From: a gamma proteobacterium symbiont of Ctena orbiculata
GTDB lineage: Bacteria; Pseudomonadota; Gammaproteobacteria; Chromatiales; Chromatiaceae
Direction: 5' to 3'
DNA: 32,166 bases
Assembly (NCBI GenBank): GCA_003094555.1
Contig: NATW01000080.1
Span: 1-32,166, forward strand
A model generated the notes under the pieces. It was given only the letters and a program-made list of their open reading frames with translations. It did no database searches and was not told the origin of the DNA. This document shows positions 1-9,005 of this stretch, in pieces. Both the position numbers and the translations under genes were made by a program. How positions within the stretch are numbered: position 1 is the first letter of the stretch; the number at the start of each line of letters is the position of its first letter.

Positions 1-253
1 CGAGTCCGCCGCCAAGGGTCCACGCAAGCAACAGGCCAACACCCAGTAGAGTCTCAATGATCGCGAGGCGGCCTTTTGCCTGGGTATAATCCGCAGCCTT
101 CTGATGTTCGCCAAGGGTCACGCTTTCACTGAACTCGTGGGGCACCCGGTCACGGTGCTGACGGACATGCCCGAGGTGGCGTAACAGCAGCCAGAGTTGA
201 AGCAGGGTGCCAATGGCCAGGAAAATAAGAAATAGTTGGGTAAATATCGGCAT
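1..253 (-). CDS. M48 family (Ste24/CAAX protease-like) membrane metallopeptidase, N-terminal fragment
   Basis: Only the first 84 codons are inside the window; the gene runs off the left edge. The visible protein opens with a hydrophobic membrane segment (about residues 4-24), followed by a conserved stretch containing RHLGHV, the tribasic QHRDRVP, HQKAADYTQAKGR and a second hydrophobic segment ending WTLGGGL. The HQKAADYTxAK block and the following WTxGGG are typical of the N-terminal membrane part of bacterial Ste24-like M48 peptidases, zinc proteases of the inner membrane involved in membrane-protein quality control. The zinc motif HExxH would lie beyond the edge, so catalytic competence cannot be judged. 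The ATG at 251-253 is preceded by AGGA at about 4 bases. The gene is divergent from orn, with the MITE-like repeat between them. Family call is by recognition of the N-terminal pattern. Confidence 0.8.
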   Translation of the reverse strand, partial: MPIFTQLFLIFLAIGTLLQLWLLLRHLGHVRQHRDRVPHEFSESVTLGEHQKAADYTQAKGRLAIIETLLGVGLLLAWTLGGGL

Positions 254-725
254 CAGTCCTGTTTCTGTTTTTCGGTTGAGGTATGAACTCTCTAGGGCCT
301 GTTAACACTAATCCAATGCACTCTGCTGGGGCTGTTTTTTCGTCCAGCAAGGCAGAATGAGCGTGGTGTAGCAGCGCTACATGAGCGAATGTTAACGCCG
401 CTGGGTGGAAAAACAGCTCCAGCCCTTCGGGTTGCGCCCCGAAGGAAGTGCCCTTGGGGTGCGCCTGAAAAAGCGCCACTCAGCGTTGCTCGTCGTTCAT
501 TTGGAGTCACCAAACTTCTCTCCTCGCGCCTTGATTGGCGCTTCTTCAGGCACAACAGAGTACATTGGATTAGTGTTAACAGGCCCTAGTTAGATTGCGC
601 CAGTTGAAAAATGCTCACAGTTTTTTTCAGGGCGATTCATGGCATGGGTCCGCCTCTGATAGAATACAGAGAGTGGCGGCTTCCTGCTAGAATCAGGCAG
701 CTGTAACTGAAAGAAGGATAACAAG
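254..725. other. Intergenic region between divergent M48 protease and orn
   Basis: This 472-base stretch without a convincing gene is mostly filled by the MITE-like element at 292-589. That leaves 38 bases before the M48 start and about 136 bases before orn. The orn-proximal part contains AAGGATAA as ribosome-binding site and no promoter I could assign with confidence. Short reading frames here lie within the repeat and have no ribosome-binding site or recognisable domain, so none is called. Confidence 0.7.
292..589. mobile_element. MITE-like element with 31-bp terminal inverted repeats
   Basis: The left end (from 295, GGGCCTGTTAACACTAATCC and onward to 325) and the reverse complement of the right end (586 back to 556) match at 30 of 31 positions, with weaker similarity continuing further inward. 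The element is about 292 bp and encodes no transposase, so it would need one supplied in trans. The flanks allow two readings of the target duplication. One is TA (293-294 and 587-588) around GGGCC...GGCCC, as made by IS630/Tc1-type transposases. The other is CTAG (292-295 and 586-589) around GGCC...GGCC, as in IS5-type insertion. The interior carries strong hairpins, for example CTTCGGG/CCCGAAG at 425-444 and GCGCC/GGCGC at 526-541. The family cannot be named from one copy. Confidence 0.85.
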
Positions 726-1274
726 ATGCCTGTTGACGCCTCCAACCTGATATGGATCGATCTGGAAATGACTGGGCTCGATCCCCAGAACGATGAGATT
801 ATCGAGATCGCCACCATCGTCACCGATGCAAGATTGAGCATCATCGCGGAAGGGCCCATGATCGCTATACATCAGTCACAGCAGAGACTGGATGGGATGG
901 ATGAGTGGAACCAGCGGCAACATGCTGCTTCCGGGTTGGTTGAACGGGTTCAGCAGAGCGGCTATAACGAGGCAAAGGCAGAGGCTGAAACCCTGAGTTT
1001 TGTGCAGGAATACCTGCCCAGTGGCGCCTCCCCCATGTGTGGCAACAGCATCTGCCAGGATAGGCGTTTCCTGGCCAGGAGCATGCCGAAGCTTGAGGCC
1101 TTCTTCCACTATCGGAACCTGGATGTGAGCACCCTGAAGGAGTTGATGAATCGATGGGCGCCTTCCCTTAGCGAAGGATTCTCGAAACAGGGGAAGCACC
1201 TGGCATTGGATGACATCAAGGACTCCATCAATGAGTTACGCTACTACCGGGATCATTTCCTGCGCCTGCCCTGA
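726..1274 (+). CDS. orn: Oligoribonuclease (3'-to-5' exoribonuclease, DEDDh family)
   Basis: Orn degrades 2-5 nt RNA fragments, and pGpG from c-di-GMP breakdown, to mononucleotides in the cytoplasm, and is usually essential in gammaproteobacteria. The 182-residue protein has the normal family length. The first exonuclease motif is visible as [11 protein letters not shown] (D12 and E14), the middle block as [20 protein letters not shown], then [14 protein letters not shown], and the last motif as [18 protein letters not shown] with the catalytic His and Asp. The ATG at 726 has AAGGATAA at about 5 bases upstream. The stop lies 3 bases from the stop of the convergent queG. In this window pGpG turnover by Orn links functionally to the diguanylate cyclase and PilZ genes. 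Identification is firm. Confidence 0.98.
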   Translation: MPVDASNLIWIDLEMTGLDPQNDEIIEIATIVTDARLSIIAEGPMIAIHQSQQRLDGMDEWNQRQHAASGLVERVQQSGYNEAKAEAETLSFVQEYLPSGASPMCGNSICQDRRFLARSMPKLEAFFHYRNLDVSTLKELMNRWAPSLSEGFSKQGKHLALDDIKDSINELRYYRDHFLRLP

Positions 1275-1277
1275 TCT

Positions 1278-2357
1278 CTACACCCGATGCTGATCGAGGG
1301 CCCATACAACATGTTCCCGGAGCATGGGCGATGGGTGATTCAGGCGCTTTTGCAATGCCGTGACAACCGTTACTGATGAAGGGGCATTACCCAGGGCTAC
1401 AGCAATGTTACGCAACCAGCGTGTGTGTCCCAAGCGGCGGATTGCAGAGCCTTCAGTGGTCTTCAGGAATCTGGCTTTGTCCCAGTTGAACAGCTCGACC
1501 AGGGTGGAGCTGTCGAGTGAGGCACGGGGCAGGAAATCGATCTCTCCGGTAAGTTTGGCGAAACGGTTCCAGGGACAGACCTGCATGCAGTCGTCACAAC
1601 CGAAGATCCTATTGCCTATATCGGGTCTTAGCGCTTCGGGGATCGAGCCATGCAGTTCGATGGTCAGGTAGGAGATACAGCGTCTGGCGTCCAGCTGATA
1701 GGGGGCAACTATGGCCTGGGTGGGACAGCAGCTGATACAGGCCGAGCAGTCACCGCAATGGTCCTGTGCCGGTGAGTCGCAGATCAAAGGAATATTGGTA
1801 AAGATCTCTCCCAAAAAGAACCAGGATCCTGCATCCCTGGCAATCAGGTTTGTATGTTTGCCAATCCATCCCAGTCCCGCCTTTTGCGCCAAGGGCTTTT
1901 CCATCACCGGCGCCGAGTCGACAAACACCCGGAAATCGGCGCTGTCCACCCCGGTGCGGATCAATTCCACCAGTCTCTGTAATCTTTTACGCAGTAACTT
2001 ATGATAGTCACGGCCCAATGTATAGCGTGCGATAAAGGCCAGTTCGGGATCCGCCAGGACTTGTTCGGACTGTGTCAATGGTTCCGGCAGATAGTTTAAT
2101 CTGGCCGATATGATGCGAGTGGTGCCGGGTTCCAGTTCAGCGGGACGGCTGCGCTTGGTGCCATGTTTTTGCATGTAGTCCATTTCACCGTGGTAACCTC
2201 TGGCAAGCCAACTGTTCAGTTCGGATTCCGCCCTGGTGATCTCGGTATCGCTGATACCGATGGCACTCAGTCCCAGGGTTTGCGCCCATGCCTTGATGTT
2301 TTGGGTCAATTGCTCCAGCTGATCTTGTTGCAATATTTGAAGCCCTGAATGCGCCAT
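1278..2357 (-). CDS. queG: Epoxyqueuosine reductase QueG
   Basis: QueG is a cytoplasmic cobalamin- and 4Fe-4S-dependent enzyme that converts epoxyqueuosine to queuosine at position 34 of GUN-anticodon tRNAs, the last step of the pathway. The 359-residue length is normal. Two ferredoxin-type cysteine sets are seen: C201, C204, C207, C211 followed by PTQAI, and C254, C257, C261 in the CDDCMQVCPWN block; C227 may complete the second cluster. Conserved N-terminal blocks such as RARGYHGEMDYM-like (LARGYHGEMDYM) and DSAPVMEKPLAQKAGLGWIGK are also present. It is read divergently from nnr, as yjeS is from yjeF in E. coli, and converges on orn with a 3-base gap. No strong ribosome-binding site precedes the ATG at 2355-2357. 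Confidence 0.97.
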   Translation of the reverse strand: MAHSGLQILQQDQLEQLTQNIKAWAQTLGLSAIGISDTEITRAESELNSWLARGYHGEMDYMQKHGTKRSRPAELEPGTTRIISARLNYLPEPLTQSEQVLADPELAFIARYTLGRDYHKLLRKRLQRLVELIRTGVDSADFRVFVDSAPVMEKPLAQKAGLGWIGKHTNLIARDAGSWFFLGEIFTNIPLICDSPAQDHCGDCSACISCCPTQAIVAPYQLDARRCISYLTIELHGSIPEALRPDIGNRIFGCDDCMQVCPWNRFAKLTGEIDFLPRASLDSSTLVELFNWDKARFLKTTEGSAIRRLGHTRWLRNIAVALGNAPSSVTVVTALQKRLNHPSPMLREHVVWALDQHRV

Positions 2358-2563
2358 ATATGGTTGCCGGGTTAAGCGTATGAAAGCGGCTGACTGTGGA
2401 TGGATAGTGGAGTGTCACTATAGCTCACTTGTAGTATGACTCCTATCTGTTCACTTGGTGCTCGAACACATTTTGAAGCCTCATATGCAACAGGGTATGG
2501 TTACTCAAGCACAATGGGTAAAGAGCGTGGATTGGAAACTGGACTTTGATTAAGAATAATCGA

Positions 2564-4072
2564 ATGCGTGTTATGCCACATATCGAAGAGCTGCCCTATG
2601 CCCTATATCGGGCGGATCAGGTGAGAGAGTTCGATCGTATCGCCATCGAGGAGTTCAACATCCCCGGTGCAGAACTGATGGAGCGTGCCGGAAGCCGAGC
2701 CTATCAGTTCATGCGGGATCGATGGCCGGATCTATCTGAGATCGTCGTGGTCTGCGGTATGGGCAACAATGGTGGCGATGGTTATGTGGTTGCTCGATTG
2801 GCCAGCCAGGCCGGCATACGGGTACGGGTACTGCAGTTGGGTGACGCCCTGCAACTGAAGGGGGATGCCCTGATCATGGCGGAGTCCTGGACAGCCCTGG
2901 GCCATCCCATAGAGCCCTTCGAGAAGCTGGGTAAACCCGACCTGATCGTGGATGCCATCCTGGGTACGGGACTTGAACGTGATGTGAGGGGAGATTGGGC
3001 GTCGGCCATCGAACAGATAAACCGTCATCCTGCGAATGTATTTGCCATCGATATCCCTTCCGGGCTGGATGCCGATACCGGGCGTATTATGGGTTGCGCC
3101 ATCGAGGCACGCGCCAGCATCAGTTTCATTGGCCTGAAACAGGGGATGTTTACCGGCCAGGGGCCTGATTGCTGTGGTGAGATCGTTTTCGATGCCCTGG
3201 AAATCCCGGCACGGGTCTATGCCCATCAACGGCTTGCCTGCAAACGCATCGACTGGCAAAAGCGCTCCAGCCTCATCCAGCCCAGGCGACGCACCGCCCA
3301 TAAGGGTGATTTTGGTCACCTGCTGGTTATTGCCGGTGACCGGGGCTATCCGGGTGCTGCCCGCCTGGCAGCAGAAGCGGCCGCACGGAGCGGGGCGGGT
3401 CTGGTGACCTTGGCTACACATCCCGACCATGCCCACTGCCTGAATCTGGGTCGTCCCGAACTGATGGTGCGGGGAGTGACTGGGGTGGAGGAGCTGGAGC
3501 AACTGATGGATCGCGCCGATGCCCTGGTGCTGGGGCCTGGTCTGGGGCGAAATGAGTGGGGAGAGATGTGCCATCGGGCTGCCAGTGGTTTCACGCTTCC
3601 GCTGGTCATCGATGCGGATGGTCTCAACTGGTTGGCCGATCAGCCAAGGCAGCGGGAGAATTGGATCCTGACACCGCACCCGGGAGAGGCATCGAGGCTT
3701 CTCGGTTGTGATATAGCCCGGGTGGAAAATGACCGATTTAGCGCAGTGGAAGAGATACAGCAGCGCTTTGGGGGGGTTGTGGTACTGAAAGGTGCGGGTA
3801 CCCTGATAGGTGATAGCAGTGCTCAGCCCACCTCACTCTGCAGTGACGGTAATCCGGGTATGGCAACAGGGGGGAGCGGTGACGTCTTAAGCGGTATCAT
3901 CGGCGCCATGATAGCGCAGGGCCACCCAGGTCTCGAAGCTGCTGAATTGGGGGTCTGTCTGCATGCGGCAGCGGGTGACAGGGCTGCAATCAAGGGTGAA
4001 ATCGGTCTCTTGGCCGGTGATCTGCTGCCTGAAATACGCACCCTTCTCAATGGTATTGGTGACAGTGTTTGA
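2564..4072 (+). CDS. nnr: Bifunctional NAD(P)HX epimerase / ADP-dependent NAD(P)HX dehydratase
   Basis: Nnr repairs damaged hydrated NAD(P)H. The N-terminal YjeF_N/NAXE half (to about residue 220) epimerises NAD(P)HX and carries CGMGNNGGDGYVVARL near residue 65-80. The C-terminal carbohydrate-kinase-like half dehydrates S-NAD(P)HX with ADP and shows GDFGHLLVIAGDRGYPGAARL, LTPHPGEASRLLG, VLKGAGTLI and NPGMATGGSGDVLSGIIGAM. The start is uncertain. The frame opens with a TTG at 2546 and has ATGs at 2564 and 2573, none with a strong ribosome-binding site. I chose 2564, which has AAGAAT upstream, and 2573 is equally possible. The 3' end overlaps the tsaE start by about 23 bases, so the two are probably translationally coupled. 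Synteny with E. coli yjeF supports the call. Confidence 0.95.
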   Translation: MRVMPHIEELPYALYRADQVREFDRIAIEEFNIPGAELMERAGSRAYQFMRDRWPDLSEIVVVCGMGNNGGDGYVVARLASQAGIRVRVLQLGDALQLKGDALIMAESWTALGHPIEPFEKLGKPDLIVDAILGTGLERDVRGDWASAIEQINRHPANVFAIDIPSGLDADTGRIMGCAIEARASISFIGLKQGMFTGQGPDCCGEIVFDALEIPARVYAHQRLACKRIDWQKRSSLIQPRRRTAHKGDFGHLLVIAGDRGYPGAARLAAEAAARSGAGLVTLATHPDHAHCLNLGRPELMVRGVTGVEELEQLMDRADALVLGPGLGRNEWGEMCHRAASGFTLPLVIDADGLNWLADQPRQRENWILTPHPGEASRLLGCDIARVENDRFSAVEEIQQRFGGVVVLKGAGTLIGDSSAQPTSLCSDGNPGMATGGSGDVLSGIIGAMIAQGHPGLEAAELGVCLHAAAGDRAAIKGEIGLLAGDLLPEIRTLLNGIGDSV

Positions 4073-4535
4073 AATAGAGGTCAAAGGCGAGCAACGACAG
4101 GAGGCGGTTGGTGCCTGTCTGGCATTGAACTGCAGACCACCCTTTATTGTCTATCTCGAGGGAAACCTTGGGACGGGAAAGACAACCCTCGTAAGGGGGT
4201 TTCTGCGCCAGCTCGGGTACCAGGGAAGGGTCAAAAGCCCGACCTATACCTTGCTGGAGCCCTACGAATTGGCGGGTCAATCCTACTACCATTTTGACCT
4301 CTATCGTCTCTCTGATCCCAGGGAGTTGGACTATTTAGGCATTGAGGATCTGTTGAATAGGGATGCATTGCTGTTGATAGAGTGGCCTGAAAAGGGTGTC
4401 GGTGTATTGCCCCAGGCGGATCTGATGGTGCATTTCACCCACCATGATCAGGCGCGGAGGATAAAATTCGAAGCTGTGACCGATCGAGGTGCCAAATCTC
4501 TCCCGGAGTTGCAGGAAGCACTGGCAAATGTTTAA
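4050..4535 (+). CDS. tsaE: tRNA t6A37 biosynthesis ATPase TsaE
   Basis: TsaE is the P-loop ATPase that, with TsaB, TsaC and TsaD, installs threonylcarbamoyl on A37 of ANN-decoding tRNAs. The Walker A motif is EGNLGTGKTTLVRGFLRQLG. It is followed by the family signatures VKSPTYTLLEPY, YYHFDLYRLSDPRELDYLGIED and LIEWPEKG. From the ATG at 4050 the protein is 161 residues, close to the usual 150-160. A longer frame to 3963 would read far into nnr and adds no family sequence. Weak alternatives downstream are TTG 4056 and GTG 4059 or 4065. The gene overlaps nnr by about 23 bases, as yjeF-yjeE do in E. coli. After the stop, 103 bases with a candidate promoter precede amiB. Confidence 0.95.
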   Translation: MVLVTVFEIEVKGEQRQEAVGACLALNCRPPFIVYLEGNLGTGKTTLVRGFLRQLGYQGRVKSPTYTLLEPYELAGQSYYHFDLYRLSDPRELDYLGIEDLLNRDALLLIEWPEKGVGVLPQADLMVHFTHHDQARRIKFEAVTDRGAKSLPELQEALANV

Positions 4536-4572
4536 GTTTTTTAAAGAAAAATTGCCTATCCTACAGAAAACC

Positions 4573-4601
4573 TTGGAAAAATGATTATAGCGTGCTATTT
4601 T
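4573..4601 (+). promoter_or_regulatory. Candidate sigma-70 promoter for amiB
   Basis: TTGGAA (4573-4578) and TATTTT (4596-4601) are separated by exactly 17 bases. Transcription would begin near 4608, which leaves a short leader before the preferred amiB start at 4639 and excludes an ATG at 4606. This is from sequence matching only. Confidence 0.4.
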
Positions 4602-4638
4602 TAGGATGAATTTGCTCGTATTCAAAGGTCATGGGGAA

Positions 4639-5955
4639 ATGAGGAAGAATTGCCTACTGCTGCTGCTGATGTTGCTGAGCAGTCTCCCTCTCTACGCTAA
4701 ACAGTCGCAGATCACCGGCTTGCGCATCTGGTCGGCACCCGATCATGTCAGATTGGTGTTCGATGCGAACAGTCAGATCAGCCATAAGATCTTCACCCTG
4801 AAGGGGCCTGATCGCCTGGTGCTGGATCTGAAAAACACCACCCTGACCGAACATCTTCCCGACCCAACCAAAGAGAACAAGATTATCCGGGGCATGAGAT
4901 CCGCGGTTCGCGACAAGCGCGATATGCGGGTTGTATTCGATCTTACCAGTGCGGTCAAACCGAAGAGCTTCTCACTCAAGCCCAATCGGGAGTACGGCCA
5001 TCGTCTGGTTATCGATCTGTATGATGACAAACATACCGCTGCCCGACGCACCCAACCGGTGAAGACAGCGAAGGCGCTGGGGAAGCGGGATGTGGTAATT
5101 GCCGTGGATCCGGGTCATGGTGGTGAGGATCCCGGTGCCCGTGGCGTCAAGGGAACCTATGAAAAGGATGTGGTGCTGGCGATAGGGCGTAAATTGGTTG
5201 CAGCGATCAATAAACAGAAGGGTATGCGGGCGGTGCTGATTCGTGATGGTGACTACTATCTCGGATTAAGAAAACGGATTGCCAAGGCGAGAGAGGCCCA
5301 GGCGGATCTGTTCGTGTCGATTCACGCCGACGCCTTTCACAACCGCAAGGTGCGGGGTTCATCGGTCTACACCCTGTCGCGTAGCGGGGCTTCCAATGAA
5401 GCGGCCCGTTGGTTGGCGGAAAGGGAAAACAGTGCGGACCTGGTGGGTGGTGTCTCCCTGGAGGATAAGGATGACATGCTCGCCTCCGTATTGCTCGATC
5501 TCTCCCAGATCGGCACCTTGCAGGCGAGTTCTGAGGCCGCCAACCGGGTATTGAGGCAGCTCAAAGGGCTGGGTAAAACCCATAAGCGCAGGGTGCAGCA
5601 AGCGGGTTTCGTGGTGTTGAAGTCTCCAGATATCCCATCCATGCTGGTGGAGACCGCGTTTATCTCCAACCCGGATGAAGAGCGGCGCCTGAGGAGTAAG
5701 AAACACCAGCAAAAGGTGGCCACCGCCCTGATGAAGGGGATACGCGACTATTTCAAATTCCAACCACCCCCTGGAACACTGCTTGCCTCCAATCAGGCGC
5801 GAAAGGCGCCACGCAAGCATGTCATCTCCCGGGGTGAAACGCTGATCGCCATTGCCAATCGATACCAGGTCAGTGTCAGTCGACTGCGTAATGCCAATGA
5901 GCTGAAAGGCGATACCATTCGGATCGGCCAGGTGCTGCAGATTCCCGGCGGCTGA
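4639..5955 (+). CDS. amiB: Periplasmic N-acetylmuramoyl-L-alanine amidase with AMIN and LysM domains
   Basis: This enzyme cleaves the amide bond between MurNAc and the stem peptide to split septal murein during cell separation. The order is a signal peptide (RKNCLLLLLMLLSSLPLYA), an AMIN domain for septal targeting (about residues 25-125), the zinc-dependent Amidase_3 domain starting at VVIAVDPGHGGEDPG (zinc ligand H160), with LFVSIHADAF and MLVETAFISNPDEE, and a C-terminal LysM module (about 394-437) beginning HVISRGETLIAIANRY. I start at ATG 4639 because AAAGGT lies 9 bases upstream and a signal peptide follows at once; the ATG at 4606 would put 11 residues before it. Position between tsaE and mutL matches amiB of E. 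coli. AmiA/AmiC-type naming cannot be fully excluded. Confidence 0.93.
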   Translation: MRKNCLLLLLMLLSSLPLYAKQSQITGLRIWSAPDHVRLVFDANSQISHKIFTLKGPDRLVLDLKNTTLTEHLPDPTKENKIIRGMRSAVRDKRDMRVVFDLTSAVKPKSFSLKPNREYGHRLVIDLYDDKHTAARRTQPVKTAKALGKRDVVIAVDPGHGGEDPGARGVKGTYEKDVVLAIGRKLVAAINKQKGMRAVLIRDGDYYLGLRKRIAKAREAQADLFVSIHADAFHNRKVRGSSVYTLSRSGASNEAARWLAERENSADLVGGVSLEDKDDMLASVLLDLSQIGTLQASSEAANRVLRQLKGLGKTHKRRVQQAGFVVLKSPDIPSMLVETAFISNPDEERRLRSKKHQQKVATALMKGIRDYFKFQPPPGTLLASNQARKAPRKHVISRGETLIAIANRYQVSVSRLRNANELKGDTIRIGQVLQIPGG

Positions 5956-6083
5956 TCTCAGATCCCCTATCCCTATCAACGCTTGATTTCCTGTCATATC
6001 GGCTTGGCCATGGCCCGTTTCCTGGATGGATGGCACAATAGCCCATTCCGACAGCTTCCACCGATGACAACCGCCAGCTGATT

Positions 6084-7859
6084 ATGCCGATCCGTATCCT
6101 GCCGCCACAACTTATCAATCAGATTGCCGCTGGTGAAGTGGTGGAGCGTCCGGCATCGGTGGTCAAGGAGTTGCTGGAGAATAGCCTCGATGCGGGTGCG
6201 CATCAAATCGATATTGAGATCGACCAGGGGGGTATCAAGCGCATCCACATTCGCGACGATGGGGTGGGGATTGTGAAACAGGAGTTGAGCATGGCTCTGT
6301 CGCGACATGCCACCAGTAAGGTCACCCAGTTCAAGGATCTGGAATCACTTTGCAGCATGGGTTTTAGGGGTGAAGCGCTACCCAGTATCAGCTCGGTTTC
6401 CCGTCTCAGACTGATCTCCCGTCATCAGGAGGCCGGTGAGGCCTGGGAGGTTAGGGGGGATGGATCGGACACAGTCACGGAACCCAGTCCGGCGGCACAT
6501 CCTCCAGGCACCAGCGTCGAGGTGTGCGATCTCTTTTACAATACCCCGGCGAGGCGTAAGTTTCTGCGCACTGAAAAGACCGAATTCAATCACATCAATT
6601 CACTGTTTCAACGCTTTGCCCTGGCACACTTCGGTGTGGGGCTCTCTCTGCACCATAATCGACGTCAGATCCATAGGTTGCCACCCTGTCGTGATCAGCA
6701 CGACAGGGAAGGACGCATTCAAAGCTTGCTTGGAGCCGGCTTTCTGGAGCAGGTGCTGCCAATCGAAGAGCAGGCCGGCGATCTGCGCCTGAGCGGGTGG
6801 GTGGCAAGACCGAGTTTTTCACGCGCACAGGCGGATATGCAATATTTCTACGTCAACCAGCGAATGGTCAGGGATAAGCTGGTCACCCACGCAATTCGCC
6901 AGAGTTATCAGGATGTGCTCTATCATGGCCGTCATCCAGCTTATCTGCTGTTCCTTGATTTGGACCCGCGTAAGGTGGATGTGAATGTGCACCCGACAAA
7001 ACACGAGGTGCGTTTTCGCGATTCCCGCTCTATCCACGATTTCATCTATCGGGGTCTGCACAGGCTACTGGCCGAGACGCGACCCCAGCCCAGCCAGGAG
7101 AGTGTTGTTGCATCAGTGGCGCCAGTGAATGAATCGGCATATGAGCGCTCTCAACAACATGCTATGGATCTGCGCCTGGCCGAGCGACCTGCCGCCTATC
7201 GAGCAGCATTCGCTGCCCAACAACCCACCCAAGCTGGAGGGAATTCAGCGGCCCAGTCCGCCCAGCCGGCGCAGATCCCACCGCTGGGCTTTGCCCTGGG
7301 ACAGCTGCATGGCATCTATATTCTGGCCCAGAACGAAACCGGCTTGGTGTTGGTGGATATGCATGCAGCCCATGAGCGCATCACCTATGAGCGCTTCAAG
7401 CAGACTCACGCAGGTGATGGCATCACCAGCCAGCCGTTGTTGGTTCCTGTCACGGTTGCGGTGAGCGCGTCCGAGGCGGACTTGGTGGAGGAGTTTCAAG
7501 GGCTGTTGCGTCAACTCGGCATCGAAGTCAGCCGCCTGGGCAGGGATTCCCTGGCGATCAGGACGATTCCGGCACTGCTGCGGGGTGCCGATGCGGAGAC
7601 CCTGTTACGCGATCTGCTATCCGATCTTGCGGAATATGGCCACACCGACCGGATGCAGGTGGAGATTGAAAAGGTGTTGGCAACCATGGCCTGCCATGGA
7701 TCCGTGCGGGCCAATCGACGGCTTGAACTGGATGAGATGAATGCCTTGCTACGCGATATGGAGAGGACTGAACGGGCAGATCAGTGCAACCATGGCAGGC
7801 CCACTTGGGTGCAGATGACATTAAGCGATTTGGATAGACTCTTTCTAAGGGGTCGATGA
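6084..7859 (+). CDS. mutL: DNA mismatch repair protein MutL (endonuclease type)
   Basis: MutL couples MutS mismatch recognition to strand incision. The N-terminal GHKL ATPase shows [34 protein letters not shown] and the [13 protein letters not shown] block. A variable linker (about residues 330-400) rich in Gln, Ala and Pro joins the C-terminal dimerisation domain. That domain carries [12 protein letters not shown] (D425, H427, E431, E436), fitting the metal-binding DQHA(X)2E(X)4E motif, together with ACHGSVRA (C537, H538) and CNHGRPT (C568). These are the residues of MutL proteins with their own nicking activity, found where MutH is missing. The start at ATG 6084 has no clear ribosome-binding site. 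The stop is one base from miaA, so the two are almost certainly cotranscribed. Confidence 0.97.
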   Translation: MPIRILPPQLINQIAAGEVVERPASVVKELLENSLDAGAHQIDIEIDQGGIKRIHIRDDGVGIVKQELSMALSRHATSKVTQFKDLESLCSMGFRGEALPSISSVSRLRLISRHQEAGEAWEVRGDGSDTVTEPSPAAHPPGTSVEVCDLFYNTPARRKFLRTEKTEFNHINSLFQRFALAHFGVGLSLHHNRRQIHRLPPCRDQHDREGRIQSLLGAGFLEQVLPIEEQAGDLRLSGWVARPSFSRAQADMQYFYVNQRMVRDKLVTHAIRQSYQDVLYHGRHPAYLLFLDLDPRKVDVNVHPTKHEVRFRDSRSIHDFIYRGLHRLLAETRPQPSQESVVASVAPVNESAYERSQQHAMDLRLAERPAAYRAAFAAQQPTQAGGNSAAQSAQPAQIPPLGFALGQLHGIYILAQNETGLVLVDMHAAHERITYERFKQTHAGDGITSQPLLVPVTVAVSASEADLVEEFQGLLRQLGIEVSRLGRDSLAIRTIPALLRGADAETLLRDLLSDLAEYGHTDRMQVEIEKVLATMACHGSVRANRRLELDEMNALLRDMERTERADQCNHGRPTWVQMTLSDLDRLFLRGR

Positions 7860-7860
7860 G

Positions 7861-8829
7861 ATGGGAATCGGAGAGCCTGCCCAAGATTTACCGCCCGCCA
7901 TTTTTCTCATGGGGCCCACCGCCTCGGGAAAGACCGAACTCGCAGTGCAACTGGTTAAGCGCCTGCCGCTGGAGATCATCAGTGTCGATTCGGCACTTAT
8001 CTACCGGGGTATGGACATAGGTACTGCCAAGCCGGATCAGACCACGCTGCAGATTGCGCCGCATCGGCTAATCGATATCAGGGATCCAGCGGAGAACTAC
8101 TCTGCCGCAGCTTTTCGGCAGGATGCCCTGGCTGAAATGGCTGCAATCACCAGGACCGGAAGGGTCCCCCTGTTGGTGGGCGGCACCATGCTCTATTTCA
8201 AGGCCCTTGAAGAGGGGCTTTCTGACTTGCCGGAAGCCGATCCCGGGGTCAGGGCGCAATTGGATCAGGATTTACAAAGGCTCGGTTTGCAGGCGTTACA
8301 CCAGCGTCTGTCCCGGCTGGATCCCACAGCGGCGCGGCGAATCCATGCCAATGATCCCCAGAGGATCCTTCGAGCATTGGAAGTGATTGAGATTAGCGGA
8401 AAAACCCTGACTGAACTTCAGCAGGGTAGCGCGGGTCATAGGTTGCCATACAGTGTGTTGAAGCTGGTGCGGGCACCCGGGGAACGAACTCTATTACACG
8501 CACGTATAAAAAGACGCTTTCTTGAGATGTTGGCAGAGGGATTCGAACAGGAGGTCAGATCATTGATGGATCGGGGTGATCTCTCACCCGCAATGCCCTC
8601 GATGCGGGCCGTGGGGTATCGTCAGATGCTCAGTTACCTAGCGGGTGAGTTATCCCGGGATGAGATGATAGAAAGGGGCATAATTGCCACGCGACAGCTG
8701 GCGAAGCGTCAATTCACCTGGTTGCGAAGCTGTGAGGGGTGCCACTGGCTCGATGAAGAGAGAGGGGTGTTTGAACAGGCGTTGGAACTGATTTCAGACC
8801 GGTTCTCGTCATTTTTCACCCCTTCCTAG
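7861..8829 (+). CDS. miaA: tRNA dimethylallyltransferase MiaA
   Basis: MiaA transfers the dimethylallyl group from DMAPP to N6 of A37 in tRNAs reading UNN codons. The P-loop [12 protein letters not shown] is at residues 17-28. [16 protein letters not shown] with the catalytic Asp follows, then [40 protein letters not shown], the [13 protein letters not shown] block and [13 protein letters not shown] near the C terminus. The 322-residue length is usual. The ATG at 7861 is one base after the mutL stop and has AAGGGG about 8 bases upstream. mutL-miaA-hfq order is conserved in gammaproteobacteria. Identification is firm. Confidence 0.98.
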   Translation: MGIGEPAQDLPPAIFLMGPTASGKTELAVQLVKRLPLEIISVDSALIYRGMDIGTAKPDQTTLQIAPHRLIDIRDPAENYSAAAFRQDALAEMAAITRTGRVPLLVGGTMLYFKALEEGLSDLPEADPGVRAQLDQDLQRLGLQALHQRLSRLDPTAARRIHANDPQRILRALEVIEISGKTLTELQQGSAGHRLPYSVLKLVRAPGERTLLHARIKRRFLEMLAEGFEQEVRSLMDRGDLSPAMPSMRAVGYRQMLSYLAGELSRDEMIERGIIATRQLAKRQFTWLRSCEGCHWLDEERGVFEQALELISDRFSSFFTPS

Positions 8830-8915
8830 CCTCTTTTAGTAGATTCGGGTACTATTTTTCATTCGTTGCTATTGATATTTTGAATACATGGACAAAAAAA
8901 CATTGTGCTAGACTT

Positions 8916-8938
8916 GCGCCTGTGGCGTCGTTTTTTTT
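8916..8938 (+). terminator. Weak intrinsic terminator-like hairpin in the miaA-hfq gap
   Basis: GCGCC (8916-8920), loop TGT and GGCGT (8924-8928) form a short stem. After two bases an uninterrupted run of eight T follows (8931-8938). It lies 86 bases after the miaA stop and 67 bases before the hfq start, so it could end miaA readthrough or act in the hfq leader. The stem is only 4-5 bp. Confidence 0.4.
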
Positions 8939-9005
8939 CTGTTGCCAGCATACATTGTGCGCTTAATATCACTGCCAAATTAGAAACACAATAAGGAGAA
9001 ACTCC

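Noticed and set aside
2732-3679. 315-codon open frame on the minus strand
   Set aside because: Antisense to nnr, no domain and no ribosome-binding site; a shadow of the real gene.
3963-4049. Longer N terminus for TsaE
   Set aside because: It would overlap nnr by more than 100 bases and adds 29 residues with no family match; ATG 4050 gives the usual length.
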